Source: Porphyrobacter sp. SLTP
GTDB lineage: Bacteria > Pseudomonadota > Alphaproteobacteria > Sphingomonadales > Sphingomonadaceae
NCBI RefSeq assembly: GCF_009905735.1
Contig: NZ_JAAALE010000026.1
Location: 1 to 37,807 of the forward strand
Direction: 5' to 3'
DNA: 37,807 bases
The notes below the pieces were generated by a model. The model did no database searches, was not told the origin of the DNA, and worked only from the letters and a program-made list of their open reading frames with translations. Shown here in pieces: positions 24,134-33,028 of this stretch. Made by a program: the position numbers and the translations under genes. The stretch's first letter is position 1. Each line of letters opens with the position of its first letter.

Positions 24134-25765
24134 ATGGCAGAAGCCGAAGCGCTCGCCGCACGTGAGCCGAGCGAGCAGGAAATCCGGCTGGTGATCGGCG
24201 CATCAAGCGCGGGCACCATCTTCGAATGGTACGATTTCTTCATCTACGGCACGCTCGCCTACATCCTCAAGGATGCCTTTTACGCCACCGATAACGAAAC
24301 GCTGGGCTTGCTGCTGGTGTGGTCGACCTTCGCAGTCGGCTTCGCCTTCCGCCCGCTGGGCGCAGTGCTGTTCGGCTTCCTCGGTGACAAGCTGGGACGC
24401 AAATACACCTTCCTCGTGACCGTTACCCTGATGGGCATCGCGACGGCGGGGGTCGGCCTCATCCCGACGGTCGACACCATCGGCATGGCCGCGCCGATCA
24501 TCGTGATCCTGCTTCGGGTGTTGCAGGGCCTCGCACTGGGCGGCGAATATGGCGGCGCGGCGATCTATGTCGCCGAGCACGCTCCGCCCGAAAAGCGCGG
24601 CTTCTACACCAGCTTCATCCAGGCGAGCGTGGCGGGCGGGTTCGTGCTGTCGATCATCGTCGTACTGGCCTGCCGCGCGCTGATCCCGGCGGATGCCTTT
24701 GCGGCGTGGGGCTGGCGCGTGCCGTTCCTGCTGTCGATCGGTCTGCTCGCGATCTCGCTGTGGATGCGGTTGAAGCTGTCCGAAAGCCCGGTGTTCCAGG
24801 CCATGAAGGCGGCGGGTGAGACTGCGGGCAATCCTTTCATCGAAAGCATGACCTACCCAGGCAATCCCAAGCGCCTGTTCGTCGCGCTGTTCGGCATCAC
24901 CGGCATTCTGACAACGGTGTGGTACACCGGCTTCTTCTCGGCGATGAGCTTCCTGCGCGGGCCGATGCATGTTGACGATCTGACGGTCGAGCTGGTGCTG
25001 CTGGTCTCCGGCCTGATCGTGATGAGCTTCTATGTCATCATCGGCAAATGGTCGGACCGGGTCGGGCGCAAGAAGCCGATCATCATCGGCGCAGCGCTGA
25101 GCCTCGCGCTGCTGTTTCCGCTGTTCTGGCTGATGGGAAGCTTTGCCAACCCGCAGCTGGCCGCAGCGGCAGAGGCCACGCCGATCGTGGTGAGCGGGCC
25201 GGCTTGCGAGACCGATCCGTTTGCCGAGATGTTCCAGCGCGATCAGACCGATTGCGGCAAGATGCTGGAGACGCTCACCGCCTCGGGCGTGGCTTACACC
25301 CTGACACCAGGCGAGACTTTGAGCGTGACAGCGGGCGGCAATCCGATTGCCATTGATCCGGCGTGGTTTGCCGATGGCGCAGCGCGACGCGCGGGGCTGC
25401 ACGCAGCGCTGGGCGCATACGGGTTCGATTTCGCCAAGCAGCAGCCGCCGCTTGCCAATGTGATCGGGATCGTGGGCGTCTTGCTGGCCTTGGGAATGCT
25501 GTCGGCGCTGACCTACGGGTCGGTCGCAGCCTTGCTGAGCGAGATGTTCCCGCCGCGCATCCGCTATTCCTCGATGTCGATCCCCTACCATATCGGCGCA
25601 GGCTATCTCGGCGGGTTCCTGCCGCTGATCGCCGGGGTGATCGTGGCGCGGACCGGGGATATCTATGCCGGGTTGTGGTACACGTGGGCGGTCGTGGCCT
25701 TCGGGCTCGTCGTGGCATGGTGGGGCATTCCGAGCGGGCCGCCGCGAGATTTTGCTGATGACTGA
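24134..25765 (+). CDS. MFS transporter, metabolite:H+ symporter (MHS) type, with extracytoplasmic insert
   Basis: A 543-residue transporter with twelve predicted transmembrane segments. MHS family hallmarks are GTIFEWYDFFIYGTLAY in TM1, F-R-P-L-G-A at the end of TM2, GDKLGRK in loop 2-3, LQGLALGGEYGGAAIYVAEH in TM4 and GKWSDRVGRKK in loop 8-9. Relatives (ProP, KgtP, ShiA) move osmolytes, dicarboxylates or shikimate with protons; the substrate here cannot be told. Between TM9 and TM10 lies an insert of about 95 residues (340-437) predicted to face the periplasm, with two cysteines (358 and 374). That makes the protein about 100 residues longer than usual. The last eight bases overlap alr. Confidence 0.88.
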   Translation: MAEAEALAAREPSEQEIRLVIGASSAGTIFEWYDFFIYGTLAYILKDAFYATDNETLGLLLVWSTFAVGFAFRPLGAVLFGFLGDKLGRKYTFLVTVTLMGIATAGVGLIPTVDTIGMAAPIIVILLRVLQGLALGGEYGGAAIYVAEHAPPEKRGFYTSFIQASVAGGFVLSIIVVLACRALIPADAFAAWGWRVPFLLSIGLLAISLWMRLKLSESPVFQAMKAAGETAGNPFIESMTYPGNPKRLFVALFGITGILTTVWYTGFFSAMSFLRGPMHVDDLTVELVLLVSGLIVMSFYVIIGKWSDRVGRKKPIIIGAALSLALLFPLFWLMGSFANPQLAAAAEATPIVVSGPACETDPFAEMFQRDQTDCGKMLETLTASGVAYTLTPGETLSVTAGGNPIAIDPAWFADGAARRAGLHAALGAYGFDFAKQQPPLANVIGIVGVLLALGMLSALTYGSVAALLSEMFPPRIRYSSMSIPYHIGAGYLGGFLPLIAGVIVARTGDIYAGLWYTWAVVAFGLVVAWWGIPSGPPRDFADD

Positions 25766-26843
25766 CACTGCCTCGGGCAGCGAGCGCGCCGATCATGGCG
25801 TGCCCTTGCCGCCCGCCAGCCTGCGTTTGACCGTCGATAGGGATGCGCTCGCCGCCAATTGGCGGGCGCTTGATGCGCTTTCGGGATCGGCCAAGGCGGG
25901 AGCTGCGGTCAAGGCGGATGCCTATGGGCTCGGCGCTGCGACCTGCGTCCCCGTGCTGCGCGATGCCGGGTGCGACACCTTCTTCGTCGCCCATTGGAGT
26001 GAGGTTGCCGCTGTGATCGCCCATGTCCCGCCGCAGCAGGTGGCGGTTTTGCATGGCGTTCTGAATGACGCGGAATGTGCTTACGCCCGCGCGATTGGGG
26101 CGGTGCCGGTGATCAATTCGCTGGAGCAGGCAGCGTTGTGGACGGCGAGCGGGGGAGGGCGCTGTCACCTGATGGTCGACACTGGCATCAACCGGCTCGG
26201 CATTGCGGCCAGCGCGGCGAACGAGGCTGTGATTGCCGCGCTCGACATCGACATTCTGATGAGCCACCTCGCCAGTGCCGATGAAGCGGATAGCGCGATG
26301 AACCCGCGGCAATTGGCGGCGTTCCAAAGCGTTTCGGGCGCAATCCCCCATGGCCGCGCCAGCCTCGCCAACAGCGCGGGGATTGCGCTGGGGGCGGATT
26401 ATGCCTTCAACCTTACCCGCCCCGGCCTCGCGCTCTATGGCGGCGTGCCGCGACCGGAACTCGCCGCTGCGATCCGGCCGGTGGCGCAGGTGCAGGCTGC
26501 GATCCTCCAGACCCGCACGCTCGCAGCAGGCGAAAGCGTCGGCTACAACGCGACCTTCACCGCGCCCGCACCGATGCGGGTCGGGACCGTGGCGATGGGC
26601 TATGCCGACGGATTCCTGCGCGCCCGCGGTCCGGGCAATGCCTTCTCGCACCACGGCCGCCGCCTGCCGATCCTGGGCAAGGTGTCGATGGACATGGTGG
26701 TGATCGGTCTGACCACCGCCCCCGATCTGGCCGCCGGAGACTGGGTCGACGTGCCCTGGAACATCACCGATGCTGCGCAGCAAAACGGGCTGTCGCCTTA
26801 CGAAATGCTGACGGTGATCGGCGGACGGCTCAGGCGCGACTGA
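25758..26843 (+). CDS. alr: Alanine racemase
   Basis: A 361-residue PLP enzyme that makes D-alanine for peptidoglycan. The PLP lysine is Lys 52 in AAVKADAYGLGA. The second catalytic base, Tyr near 262, lies in ESVGYNATF. The family pattern MVDTGINRLGI and the C-terminal PILGKVSMDMVVI are present. The start at 25758 overlaps the transporter stop by eight bases (ATGACTGA), which suggests translational coupling. A further upstream start would add residues encoded inside the transporter gene and is rejected. Confidence 0.94.
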   Translation: MTDTASGSERADHGVPLPPASLRLTVDRDALAANWRALDALSGSAKAGAAVKADAYGLGAATCVPVLRDAGCDTFFVAHWSEVAAVIAHVPPQQVAVLHGVLNDAECAYARAIGAVPVINSLEQAALWTASGGGRCHLMVDTGINRLGIAASAANEAVIAALDIDILMSHLASADEADSAMNPRQLAAFQSVSGAIPHGRASLANSAGIALGADYAFNLTRPGLALYGGVPRPELAAAIRPVAQVQAAILQTRTLAAGESVGYNATFTAPAPMRVGTVAMGYADGFLRARGPGNAFSHHGRRLPILGKVSMDMVVIGLTTAPDLAAGDWVDVPWNITDAAQQNGLSPYEMLTVIGGRLRRD

Positions 26844-26862
26844 GCTGTCAGACCGGTGTGTG

Positions 26863-26890
26863 TTGCACCGCAGCTTGTGCAGATGCTAAG
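26863..26890 (+). promoter_or_regulatory. Weak candidate promoter of phaR
   Basis: TTGCAC (26863-26868), 16 bp and GCTAAG (26885-26890) lie in the 86-bp gap before phaR. The -10 is poor. PhaR proteins often repress their own gene, but I see no clear operator. Confidence 0.2.
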
Positions 26891-26929
26891 AGATGGGTTC
26901 AGGGCGCATCTAACGGGATCAAAAACACA

Positions 26930-27496
26930 ATGGTCGGCAGGGCAAAAGCAGCATCGGGCGAAGTCGGCGATGCGATTATCATCAAGAAGTACGCCAATCG
27001 GCGGCTCTATAACACGGCCTCGTCAAGCTACATCACGTTGGAAGATCTCGCCCGGATGGTGCGCGAGAATGTCGATTTTCAGGTGCTCGATGCCAAGACC
27101 GGCGACGACATCACCCATGCGATCCTCACGCAGATCATCATGGACGAAGAAGCCAATGGCGAGCAGATGCTCCCCGTCAGCTTCCTGCGCCAGCTGATCG
27201 GCATGTACGGCAATTCGATGCAGGCGATGATGCCGTCCTATCTCGAAGCCAGCATGGCCAACTTCCGCGACAATCAGTCGAAAATCCGTGAAGCCTTCGA
27301 AAAGGGCCTCAGCGCGACGCCGTTTGCTGCGATCCATGAAACCAACATGGCTATGATGCGCGCGGCGGCGGATGTGTTCCTGCCGGGCATGGGCAAGACC
27401 AAGGACAAGCCCAAGCCGGCCGCGACCGATGAGCTTGCGGTGCTGCGCGAGCAGATGGCTGCGATGCAAAAGAAGCTGGACGAACTGGGCAAATAG
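26930..27496 (+). CDS. phaR: Polyhydroxyalkanoate synthesis repressor PhaR
   Basis: A 188-residue PhaR protein. The N-terminal DNA-binding domain has the family signature IIKKYANRRLYNTASSSYIT followed by LEDLARMVRENVDFQVLDAK. The middle PHB-accumulation domain (LPVSFLRQLIGMYGNSMQAM) is Met-rich, and a short C-terminal coiled coil ends the protein. PhaR binds PHB granules and represses phasin and phaR genes. No pha synthesis genes are in the window. ATG 26930 is chosen because conserved sequence begins soon after; an upstream open extension has no support. proS follows 64 bp later. Confidence 0.93.
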   Translation: MVGRAKAASGEVGDAIIIKKYANRRLYNTASSSYITLEDLARMVRENVDFQVLDAKTGDDITHAILTQIIMDEEANGEQMLPVSFLRQLIGMYGNSMQAMMPSYLEASMANFRDNQSKIREAFEKGLSATPFAAIHETNMAMMRAAADVFLPGMGKTKDKPKPAATDELAVLREQMAAMQKKLDELGK

Positions 27497-27560
27497 CGCT
27501 GATAGCGCGGCGCCTTCGCGGCGCTGCGTGCCGCACCCGTTCAAATCAGGAAAAAGTCCC

Positions 27561-29105
27561 GTGTCCCAGATCCGCCACGCGCTCACCGTCAAGCGCGAAG
27601 ACGACTTTGCCAAGTGGTACCAGGAGGTCATCAGCGCCGCCGACCTCGCCGAGGAATCCGGCGTGCGCGGCTGCATGGTGATCAAGCCGTGGGGCTACGG
27701 CATCTGGGAACGCATCCAGCGCTTGATGGACGACCGGATCAAGGCGGCGGGCGTGCAGAACTGCTATTTCCCGCTGTTCATTCCGCTGTCCAATTTCACC
27801 CGTGAGGCGGAGCATGTCGAAGGCTTTGCCAAGGAAATGGCGGTCGTCACCCACCACCGCCTGATTGCGGACGGGAAGGGCGGGCTGATCCCTGATCCCG
27901 CCGCCAAGCTCGAAGAGCCGCTGGTGGTGCGCCCGACATCGGAAACGATCATCGGCGACGCGATGGCGCGCTGGGTGCAGTCGTGGCGCGATCTGCCGCT
28001 GCTCACCAACCAGTGGGCCAACGTGGTGCGCTGGGAGATGCGCACGCGGATGTTCCTGCGTACCAGCGAGTTCCTCTGGCAGGAAGGCCACACCGCGCAC
28101 GAGAACCGCGAACAGGCGCTGGCGGAGACCCACCGCGCGCTCGAAATGTACCGCGCCTGCGCCGAAGATGATCTCGCGCTTCCCGTGATCGCGGGCGAGA
28201 AGCCCGAGAACGAGCGCTTCCCGGGCGCGGTCGAGACCTGGTCGATCGAGGCGATGATGCAGGATGGCAAGGCGCTCCAGGCGGGCACCAGCCACTATCT
28301 CGGCACCAATTTCGCGCACGCGGCGGGCATCCAATATCAGGATCGCGAAGGCACCCAGCAGTTCTGCCACACCACCAGCTGGGGCGTGTCGACGCGGCTG
28401 ATCGGCGGGGTGATCATGACCCATGGCGACGACGACGGGTTGCGCGTGCCGCCCGCGATTGCGCCTCAGCAGATTGTCATCATCCCGATGCTGCGTGAAG
28501 CGCCCGAAGACGCCGAGCTGATCGCCTATTGTGAGGCTGTTCGCGCCGCTCTCGCTGGGCAAACTGCGCTCGGCGAACGTATCCGGGTGCTGCTCGACGT
28601 GAAGCCCGGCAAGGCGGCCGCCAAGCGTTGGGACTGGGTCCGCAAGGGCGCGCCCGTCATCATCGAGGTTGGCACGCGCGACATGGCCGAGGGCAAGATC
28701 GCTGTTCTGCGCCGCGACCAGCTGTGGAACACGGCCAACGGCAAGCCCGCCTTCACCTATCCCGCCCACGCCGACTTTGTGGCCGAGGCCAGCACGGTGA
28801 TCGAAGCGATCCAGTCCAGCCTCTACGAAGAAGCCCGCGCGCGGCGTGATGCCAACATCACCCGCGGTGTGACCGAGTGGGCGGCTGTTGCCGACCATTT
28901 CGAAAACGGCGGAAAGTATCCGGGCTGGGTCGAAGTTGAATGGTCGAAGCCGACCGGTGCGGCGCTGGACGCCGTTGTCGAGAAACTGAAGGCGCTGAAG
29001 CTCACCATCCGCAACGTCCCGCGTGGCGGCGATGCGGCGACCGGCACCTGCATCTTTACGGGCGCGCCAGCGGTGGAGCGTATTCTGGTGGCGCGGGCTT
29101 ACTAA
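27561..29105 (+). CDS. proS: Prolyl-tRNA synthetase, archaeal/eukaryotic (type 3) form
   Basis: A 514-residue class II synthetase charging tRNA-Pro. It belongs to the type 3 (archaeal/eukaryote-like) form: the N-terminus has M-V-I-K-P-W-G-Y-G-I-W-E and YFPLFIPLSNF. There is no editing insertion between motifs 2 and 3, and a C-terminal zinc-binding-like domain follows the anticodon-binding domain. Motif 2 is RWEMRTRMFLRTSEFLWQEG, and motif 3 is around GDDDGLRVPP. The GTG start at 27561 has AGGA about eight bases upstream. Many alphaproteobacteria instead carry the shorter bacterial form, so this is noteworthy. Confidence 0.94.
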   Translation: MSQIRHALTVKREDDFAKWYQEVISAADLAEESGVRGCMVIKPWGYGIWERIQRLMDDRIKAAGVQNCYFPLFIPLSNFTREAEHVEGFAKEMAVVTHHRLIADGKGGLIPDPAAKLEEPLVVRPTSETIIGDAMARWVQSWRDLPLLTNQWANVVRWEMRTRMFLRTSEFLWQEGHTAHENREQALAETHRALEMYRACAEDDLALPVIAGEKPENERFPGAVETWSIEAMMQDGKALQAGTSHYLGTNFAHAAGIQYQDREGTQQFCHTTSWGVSTRLIGGVIMTHGDDDGLRVPPAIAPQQIVIIPMLREAPEDAELIAYCEAVRAALAGQTALGERIRVLLDVKPGKAAAKRWDWVRKGAPVIIEVGTRDMAEGKIAVLRRDQLWNTANGKPAFTYPAHADFVAEASTVIEAIQSSLYEEARARRDANITRGVTEWAAVADHFENGGKYPGWVEVEWSKPTGAALDAVVEKLKALKLTIRNVPRGGDAATGTCIFTGAPAVERILVARAY

Positions 29106-29111
29106 CATCCC

Positions 29112-29189
29112 CGTCGCCCCCTGCTTGACACGGGGCTTGGCTCCCTATCGCTGAGAAAAGCCAAGCCCCGGATCAAGTCCGGGGCGACG
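29112..29189. repeat. Palindromic REP-like doublet downstream of proS
   Basis: Arms 29112-29142 and 29159-29189 pair over 26 Watson-Crick positions plus one G-U out of 31, with a 16-nt loop. The outer ends are CGTCGCCCC and GGGGCGACG. The right arm contains a smaller hairpin, CCCCGGA-tcaag-TCCGGGG, and the left arm is a degenerate mirror of it, so the element looks like two head-to-head REP units. CCCCGGATCAAGTCCGGGG is, from memory, a recurrent intergenic motif in sphingomonads. It may also serve as the proS transcription end. Confidence 0.75.
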
Positions 29190-29230
29190 AGATTGTTGCG
29201 TTTGTCGATCTGCACGTCGAGAAGACGGAA

Positions 29231-30598
29231 ATGCGCAAACTGATCCTCCTCGCCGCCGCCATCGCGGCCGCTCCGCTCGCCGCCCAAACCCACCCCGCCG
29301 ATGATGTCTCCGCCGAAAGGCTGGAGAAGGACGTAGAGAAGCTCGTCAGCTTCGGTACCCGCCACACGCTCTCATCGCAGACCGATCCGAAGCGCGGGAT
29401 CGGCGCGGCGGTCGATTGGGGTCTGGCGGAGTTCAAGCGCATTGGCGCCAAATGCGGCGGTTGCCTCGAAGTCTTGCCCGTGGGCGAAACCGTCACCGGC
29501 TCGCGCGTCCCCACACCGACTCTCGTTCGCAACGCCGTCGCGATCCAGCGCGGAACAGAGCGGCCGAACGAGGTCGTGATCGTGCAGGGCCATATCGACA
29601 GCCGTGTCAGCGATGTGATGGACGCGACCTCCGACGCGCCCGGCGCCAATGACGATGGCAGCGGGACTGCGCTGGTGATCGAGGCCGCGCGCGTTCTCAG
29701 CGGCACCAGATACCCCACCACCATCATCTACGCGCTGCTCTCGGGCGAGGAACAGGGGCTCCACGGCGGGCAAATCCTCGCCAACTGGGCCGAGGCGCAG
29801 GGCTTTACGGTTAAGGCGGTGCTCAACAATGACATCGTCGGCAATTCCTGCGGCAAGGACGGCTATTGCGAGCCGAAGGTCGTGCGCGTCTTTTCCGAAG
29901 GCCCGCGCGCCGATCTGACCGCCCGCCTGCGCGCGGCGCAGACGCGGTTCGGGGGCGAGAACGACACGCCCGCGCGCAACTTGTCGCGCTGGGTGGCAGG
30001 TCTCGCTGAAAAGCACCCTGATGGTCTGCAAGTCCGCCAGATCTGGCGCACCGACCGCATGGGCCGGGGAGGGGATCAAGTGCCGTTCCTGCAAAAGGGC
30101 TATCCCGCGATCCGCTTTTCCGTGGGGGTCGAGGATTACGACCACCAGCACCAGGACCTGCGCACCGAAAACGGCGTGTTCTACGGCGACACCATCGAGG
30201 AGATGGATTTCGATTATCTCGCGGGAGTGACGAAGCTGAACGTGCGGGCGCTTGATGCGCTGGCCCGCGCGCCGATGCCGCCCACGGTGAGCGTGGATGC
30301 AGCGGTGCGCGTGGATACCGAGCTGGCATGGAAGGCCGTGCCCGGCGCGCAGGTCTATATCGTCGCAACCCGCGCGACCGACGCGCCGGAATGGCGCGAG
30401 GACGTCGCGCTCGTGTATATCGATGGCTCGAAGGCCGATAATGATAAGGCCGCGGCCGAAGGGCGCATGTTCAAGCACGTCAAGAAACTGCGCGGCGATG
30501 ACTGGATGTTCGGCGTGGCGGCGTGTGCGGCAACCTATTGCTCGCCCGTATCCAGCGCAGTCCCCGGCGGGGCGTTTGAGCCGGTGGGGAAGGAATAG
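29231..30598 (+). CDS. Secreted M28-family metallopeptidase
   Basis: A 455-residue exported peptidase with a signal peptide ending A-A-P-L-A-A-Q. The M28 zinc ligands are visible in order: His in VQGHIDS, bridging Asp in GANDDGSG, Glu-Glu in LSGEEQGLHG, Asp in LNNDIVGN and a late His in EDYDHQHQDL. Two zinc ions and aminopeptidase activity are therefore expected. The C-terminal 110 residues resemble a small beta domain. Cysteine pairs (KCGGC; NSCGKDGYC) may form disulfides in the periplasm. The gene stands alone between two different palindromic elements, so it is probably transcribed on its own. Confidence 0.92.
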   Translation: MRKLILLAAAIAAAPLAAQTHPADDVSAERLEKDVEKLVSFGTRHTLSSQTDPKRGIGAAVDWGLAEFKRIGAKCGGCLEVLPVGETVTGSRVPTPTLVRNAVAIQRGTERPNEVVIVQGHIDSRVSDVMDATSDAPGANDDGSGTALVIEAARVLSGTRYPTTIIYALLSGEEQGLHGGQILANWAEAQGFTVKAVLNNDIVGNSCGKDGYCEPKVVRVFSEGPRADLTARLRAAQTRFGGENDTPARNLSRWVAGLAEKHPDGLQVRQIWRTDRMGRGGDQVPFLQKGYPAIRFSVGVEDYDHQHQDLRTENGVFYGDTIEEMDFDYLAGVTKLNVRALDALARAPMPPTVSVDAAVRVDTELAWKAVPGAQVYIVATRATDAPEWREDVALVYIDGSKADNDKAAAEGRMFKHVKKLRGDDWMFGVAACAATYCSPVSSAVPGGAFEPVGKE

Positions 30599-30602
30599 CC
30601 AC

Positions 30603-30703
30603 CGTCATTGCGAGCCGCAGGCTCCGCGGCAATCCACCGACCGGCGGCGCGCCCCGACGAAACGGCAGTCCATGGATTGCTTCGGCTGCGGCTCGCAATG
30701 ACG
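30603..30703. repeat. 101-bp palindromic element (CGTCATTGCGAG family)
   Basis: The terminal 18 bases are a perfect inverted repeat: CGTCATTGCGAGCCGCAG (30603-30620) with its complement at 30686-30703. A second pairing block, GCAATCCA (30629-30636) with TGGATTGC (30673-30680), gives arms of about 31-34 nt around a 36-nt centre. It resembles a widespread CGTCATTGCGAG...GCAATCCA repeat that I recall from many unrelated bacteria. It could be a small non-autonomous mobile element. No flanking target duplication is obvious. It ends 24 bp before rnr. Confidence 0.8.
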
Positions 30704-30727
30704 AGGCTTATGGGCTAGGGCCTTCCC

Positions 30728-33025
30728 ATGCCCAAGCCCCCCAAACTTCCCCAAGGAATGCCGACGCCGCAACAGGTGATCGACTTCATCCAGTTCTCCG
30801 ACATTCCCGCCGGCAAGCGCGAGATCGCCAAAGCCTTCGGGCTGAAGGGGCAGGAGAAGATCAAGCTCAAGGCCTTGCTCAAGGACATGGCCGAAGACGG
30901 GCTGATCGATGGCAAGAAGAGCGCCTTCCACCGCATGGGCGGGGTGCCGAAGGTCACGACGCTGAAGATCGTCGACATCGACGATGGCGAGCTGATCGCC
31001 GAGCCCGACAATTGGGACCCCGAAGCCCCCGGTAAGCCGCCGCGCCTCACCATCCGCGAACCGCGCCCCAAGCCCGGCGTGAAGCGTCCGCCTGCGCTCA
31101 AGCGCGGCGACCGCGTGCTCGCCCGGACCGAGGAGACCGAAACGGGCTGGCGCGCGCACGTGATGAAGAAGCTGCCCTCGCGCACCGAGGGGCTGATGGG
31201 CGTGGTCGAGATCGACAAGACCGGCAAGGCATGGCTCGCGCCGGTGGACAAGCGCGTGCGCCAGTCCGCGCCGATTGCCGACGTGGGCGGGGCCGAGGCT
31301 GGCCAGCTGGTGATCGCCGAACGCGTCGGTCGGTCTGACCGTGCCGGCGTCAAAGTCATCGAAGTGATCGGCGATCCGCTCGCTCCGCGCAGCTTCAGCC
31401 TGATCGCCATCGCCAAACACGGCATCCCCAACGTCTTCCCCGAAGAAGTGCTGGAAGAGGCCCCACGCTCTGCCAAGCTCAAGCTATCGGAAAAGACGCG
31501 CGAAGACCTTCGCCACCTGCCCATCGTCGCGATCGACCCCGCCGACGCGCGGGACCATGATGACGCGATCTGGGCCGAGCCGGACGGGCAGGGCGGCTTC
31601 AATGCGCTGGTCGCTATCGCCGATGTCAGCTTCTACGTCCGCCCCGGCTCGGCGCTCGACCGTGAGGCGCGGAAGCGCGGGAACTCGGTCTATTTCCCCG
31701 ACCGCGTGGTGCCGATGCTGCCGGAGATTTTGTCCGCCGACGTCTGCTCGCTCAAAGAGGGCGAGGACCGCGCGGCGATGGCCTGCCACCTGCACATCAA
31801 CGCCGATGGCAAGGTATCGAGCTTCCGCTTCACCCGTGCGCTGGTGCGGATTGCGCATAACATCGCCTATGAGGATGCGCAGAAGGCGGTCGATAGCGGC
31901 AATCCGCCCGAATATCTCGCCAATCTATGGGAAGCATGGCGCGCGCTCGCCGCCGCACGTCAGGCCCGCGATCCGCTTGAACTCGAATTGCCCGAGCGCC
32001 GCGTCGTGCTTAACGAGAAGGGCCAGATCGCCGAAATCGCGATCCGCGAGCGGCTCGATGCGCACCGCGTGGTCGAGGATTTCATGATCGCTGCCAATGT
32101 CGCCGCGGCCAAGGCGCTGGAGGCCAAGACCGCGCCGGTGGTCTACCGCATCCACGAACCGCCGAGCCGCGAGAAGCTGATCGCCTTGCGCGATTACCTC
32201 GCCACGATGGGCAAGAAGCTGGCGTTGGGGCAGGTGGTGACGCCGGGCCTGTTCAACCGGATGCTGAAGGATGTCACCGACGAGGCGGAAAAGGCGCTGG
32301 TGATGGAAGCGGTGCTGCGCAGCCAGACGCAGGCCTATTACGGCCCGGCCAATGCGGGGCACTTTGGCCTCAGCCTCGGCTCCTACGCCCACTTTACCTC
32401 GCCCATCCGCCGCTATTCCGACCTGCTGGTGCACCGTGCGCTGGTCGATGCCTACAAGCTGGAGCAGCCTGCGCCGCCGGGCTCGATCCCCGCGACCTCG
32501 GGGCTGTCGGATCGCGACCGCGCCTCGCTCCAGCAGGTCAGCGACGCGATCAGCCAGACCGAGCGCCGCGCGATGGAGGCCGAGCGCGACACCATCGACC
32601 GCTATGTCGCAGCGTGGCTCTCGGCCCGTGTGGGTGAGGTGTTCGACACCCGCATCACCGGCGTGCAGGCCTTCGGCTTCTTCGCCACAATCGTCGGCCT
32701 TGGCGGCGACGGGCTGGTCCCGATCTCCACCCTCGGCGGCGAATATTTCCGCCATGACGAGGCGGCGCAGGCGCTGGTCGGATCGGACAGCGGCACCACC
32801 TATGCGAGCGGCGACCGGCTCAAGCTGAAGCTGGCCGAAGCCAACCCGCTCACCGGCGCGCTCAAGTTCGTGCTGCCCGATGCTGATGCGAGCCGGATCG
32901 AGACACGCGGCGCCCGTCCTGACGATCGCGGCAGCCGGTCCGGCGGGCCGCGCAAGGCGGGCAAGTTCATGGTGGGCCAGCGCGGGCGGCCCGGCAACAT
33001 CCGTCACCAGGGCCGCAAGAAATAG
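30728..33025 (+). CDS. rnr: Ribonuclease R
   Basis: A 765-residue RNase II/R-family 3'-5' exoribonuclease able to degrade structured RNA. An N-terminal winged-helix/cold-shock region is followed by the RNB catalytic domain with VAIDPADARDHDDAIWAE, whose aspartates bind the catalytic magnesium. Conserved YGPANAGHFGLSLGSYAHFT and SPIRRYSDLLVHR follow. The S1 domain (about residues 630-715) precedes a basic Arg/Gly/Lys tail. Length is typical for RNase R. It starts 24 bp after the palindromic element and stops 3 bp before the convergent universal stress protein gene. Confidence 0.95.
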   Translation: MPKPPKLPQGMPTPQQVIDFIQFSDIPAGKREIAKAFGLKGQEKIKLKALLKDMAEDGLIDGKKSAFHRMGGVPKVTTLKIVDIDDGELIAEPDNWDPEAPGKPPRLTIREPRPKPGVKRPPALKRGDRVLARTEETETGWRAHVMKKLPSRTEGLMGVVEIDKTGKAWLAPVDKRVRQSAPIADVGGAEAGQLVIAERVGRSDRAGVKVIEVIGDPLAPRSFSLIAIAKHGIPNVFPEEVLEEAPRSAKLKLSEKTREDLRHLPIVAIDPADARDHDDAIWAEPDGQGGFNALVAIADVSFYVRPGSALDREARKRGNSVYFPDRVVPMLPEILSADVCSLKEGEDRAAMACHLHINADGKVSSFRFTRALVRIAHNIAYEDAQKAVDSGNPPEYLANLWEAWRALAAARQARDPLELELPERRVVLNEKGQIAEIAIRERLDAHRVVEDFMIAANVAAAKALEAKTAPVVYRIHEPPSREKLIALRDYLATMGKKLALGQVVTPGLFNRMLKDVTDEAEKALVMEAVLRSQTQAYYGPANAGHFGLSLGSYAHFTSPIRRYSDLLVHRALVDAYKLEQPAPPGSIPATSGLSDRDRASLQQVSDAISQTERRAMEAERDTIDRYVAAWLSARVGEVFDTRITGVQAFGFFATIVGLGGDGLVPISTLGGEYFRHDEAAQALVGSDSGTTYASGDRLKLKLAEANPLTGALKFVLPDADASRIETRGARPDDRGSRSGGPRKAGKFMVGQRGRPGNIRHQGRKK

Positions 33026-33028
33026 CGC

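Noticed and set aside
27546..29108. A 520-codon open frame opposite proS
   Set aside because: Same shadow effect; no recognisable domain, and proS is complete on the other strand.
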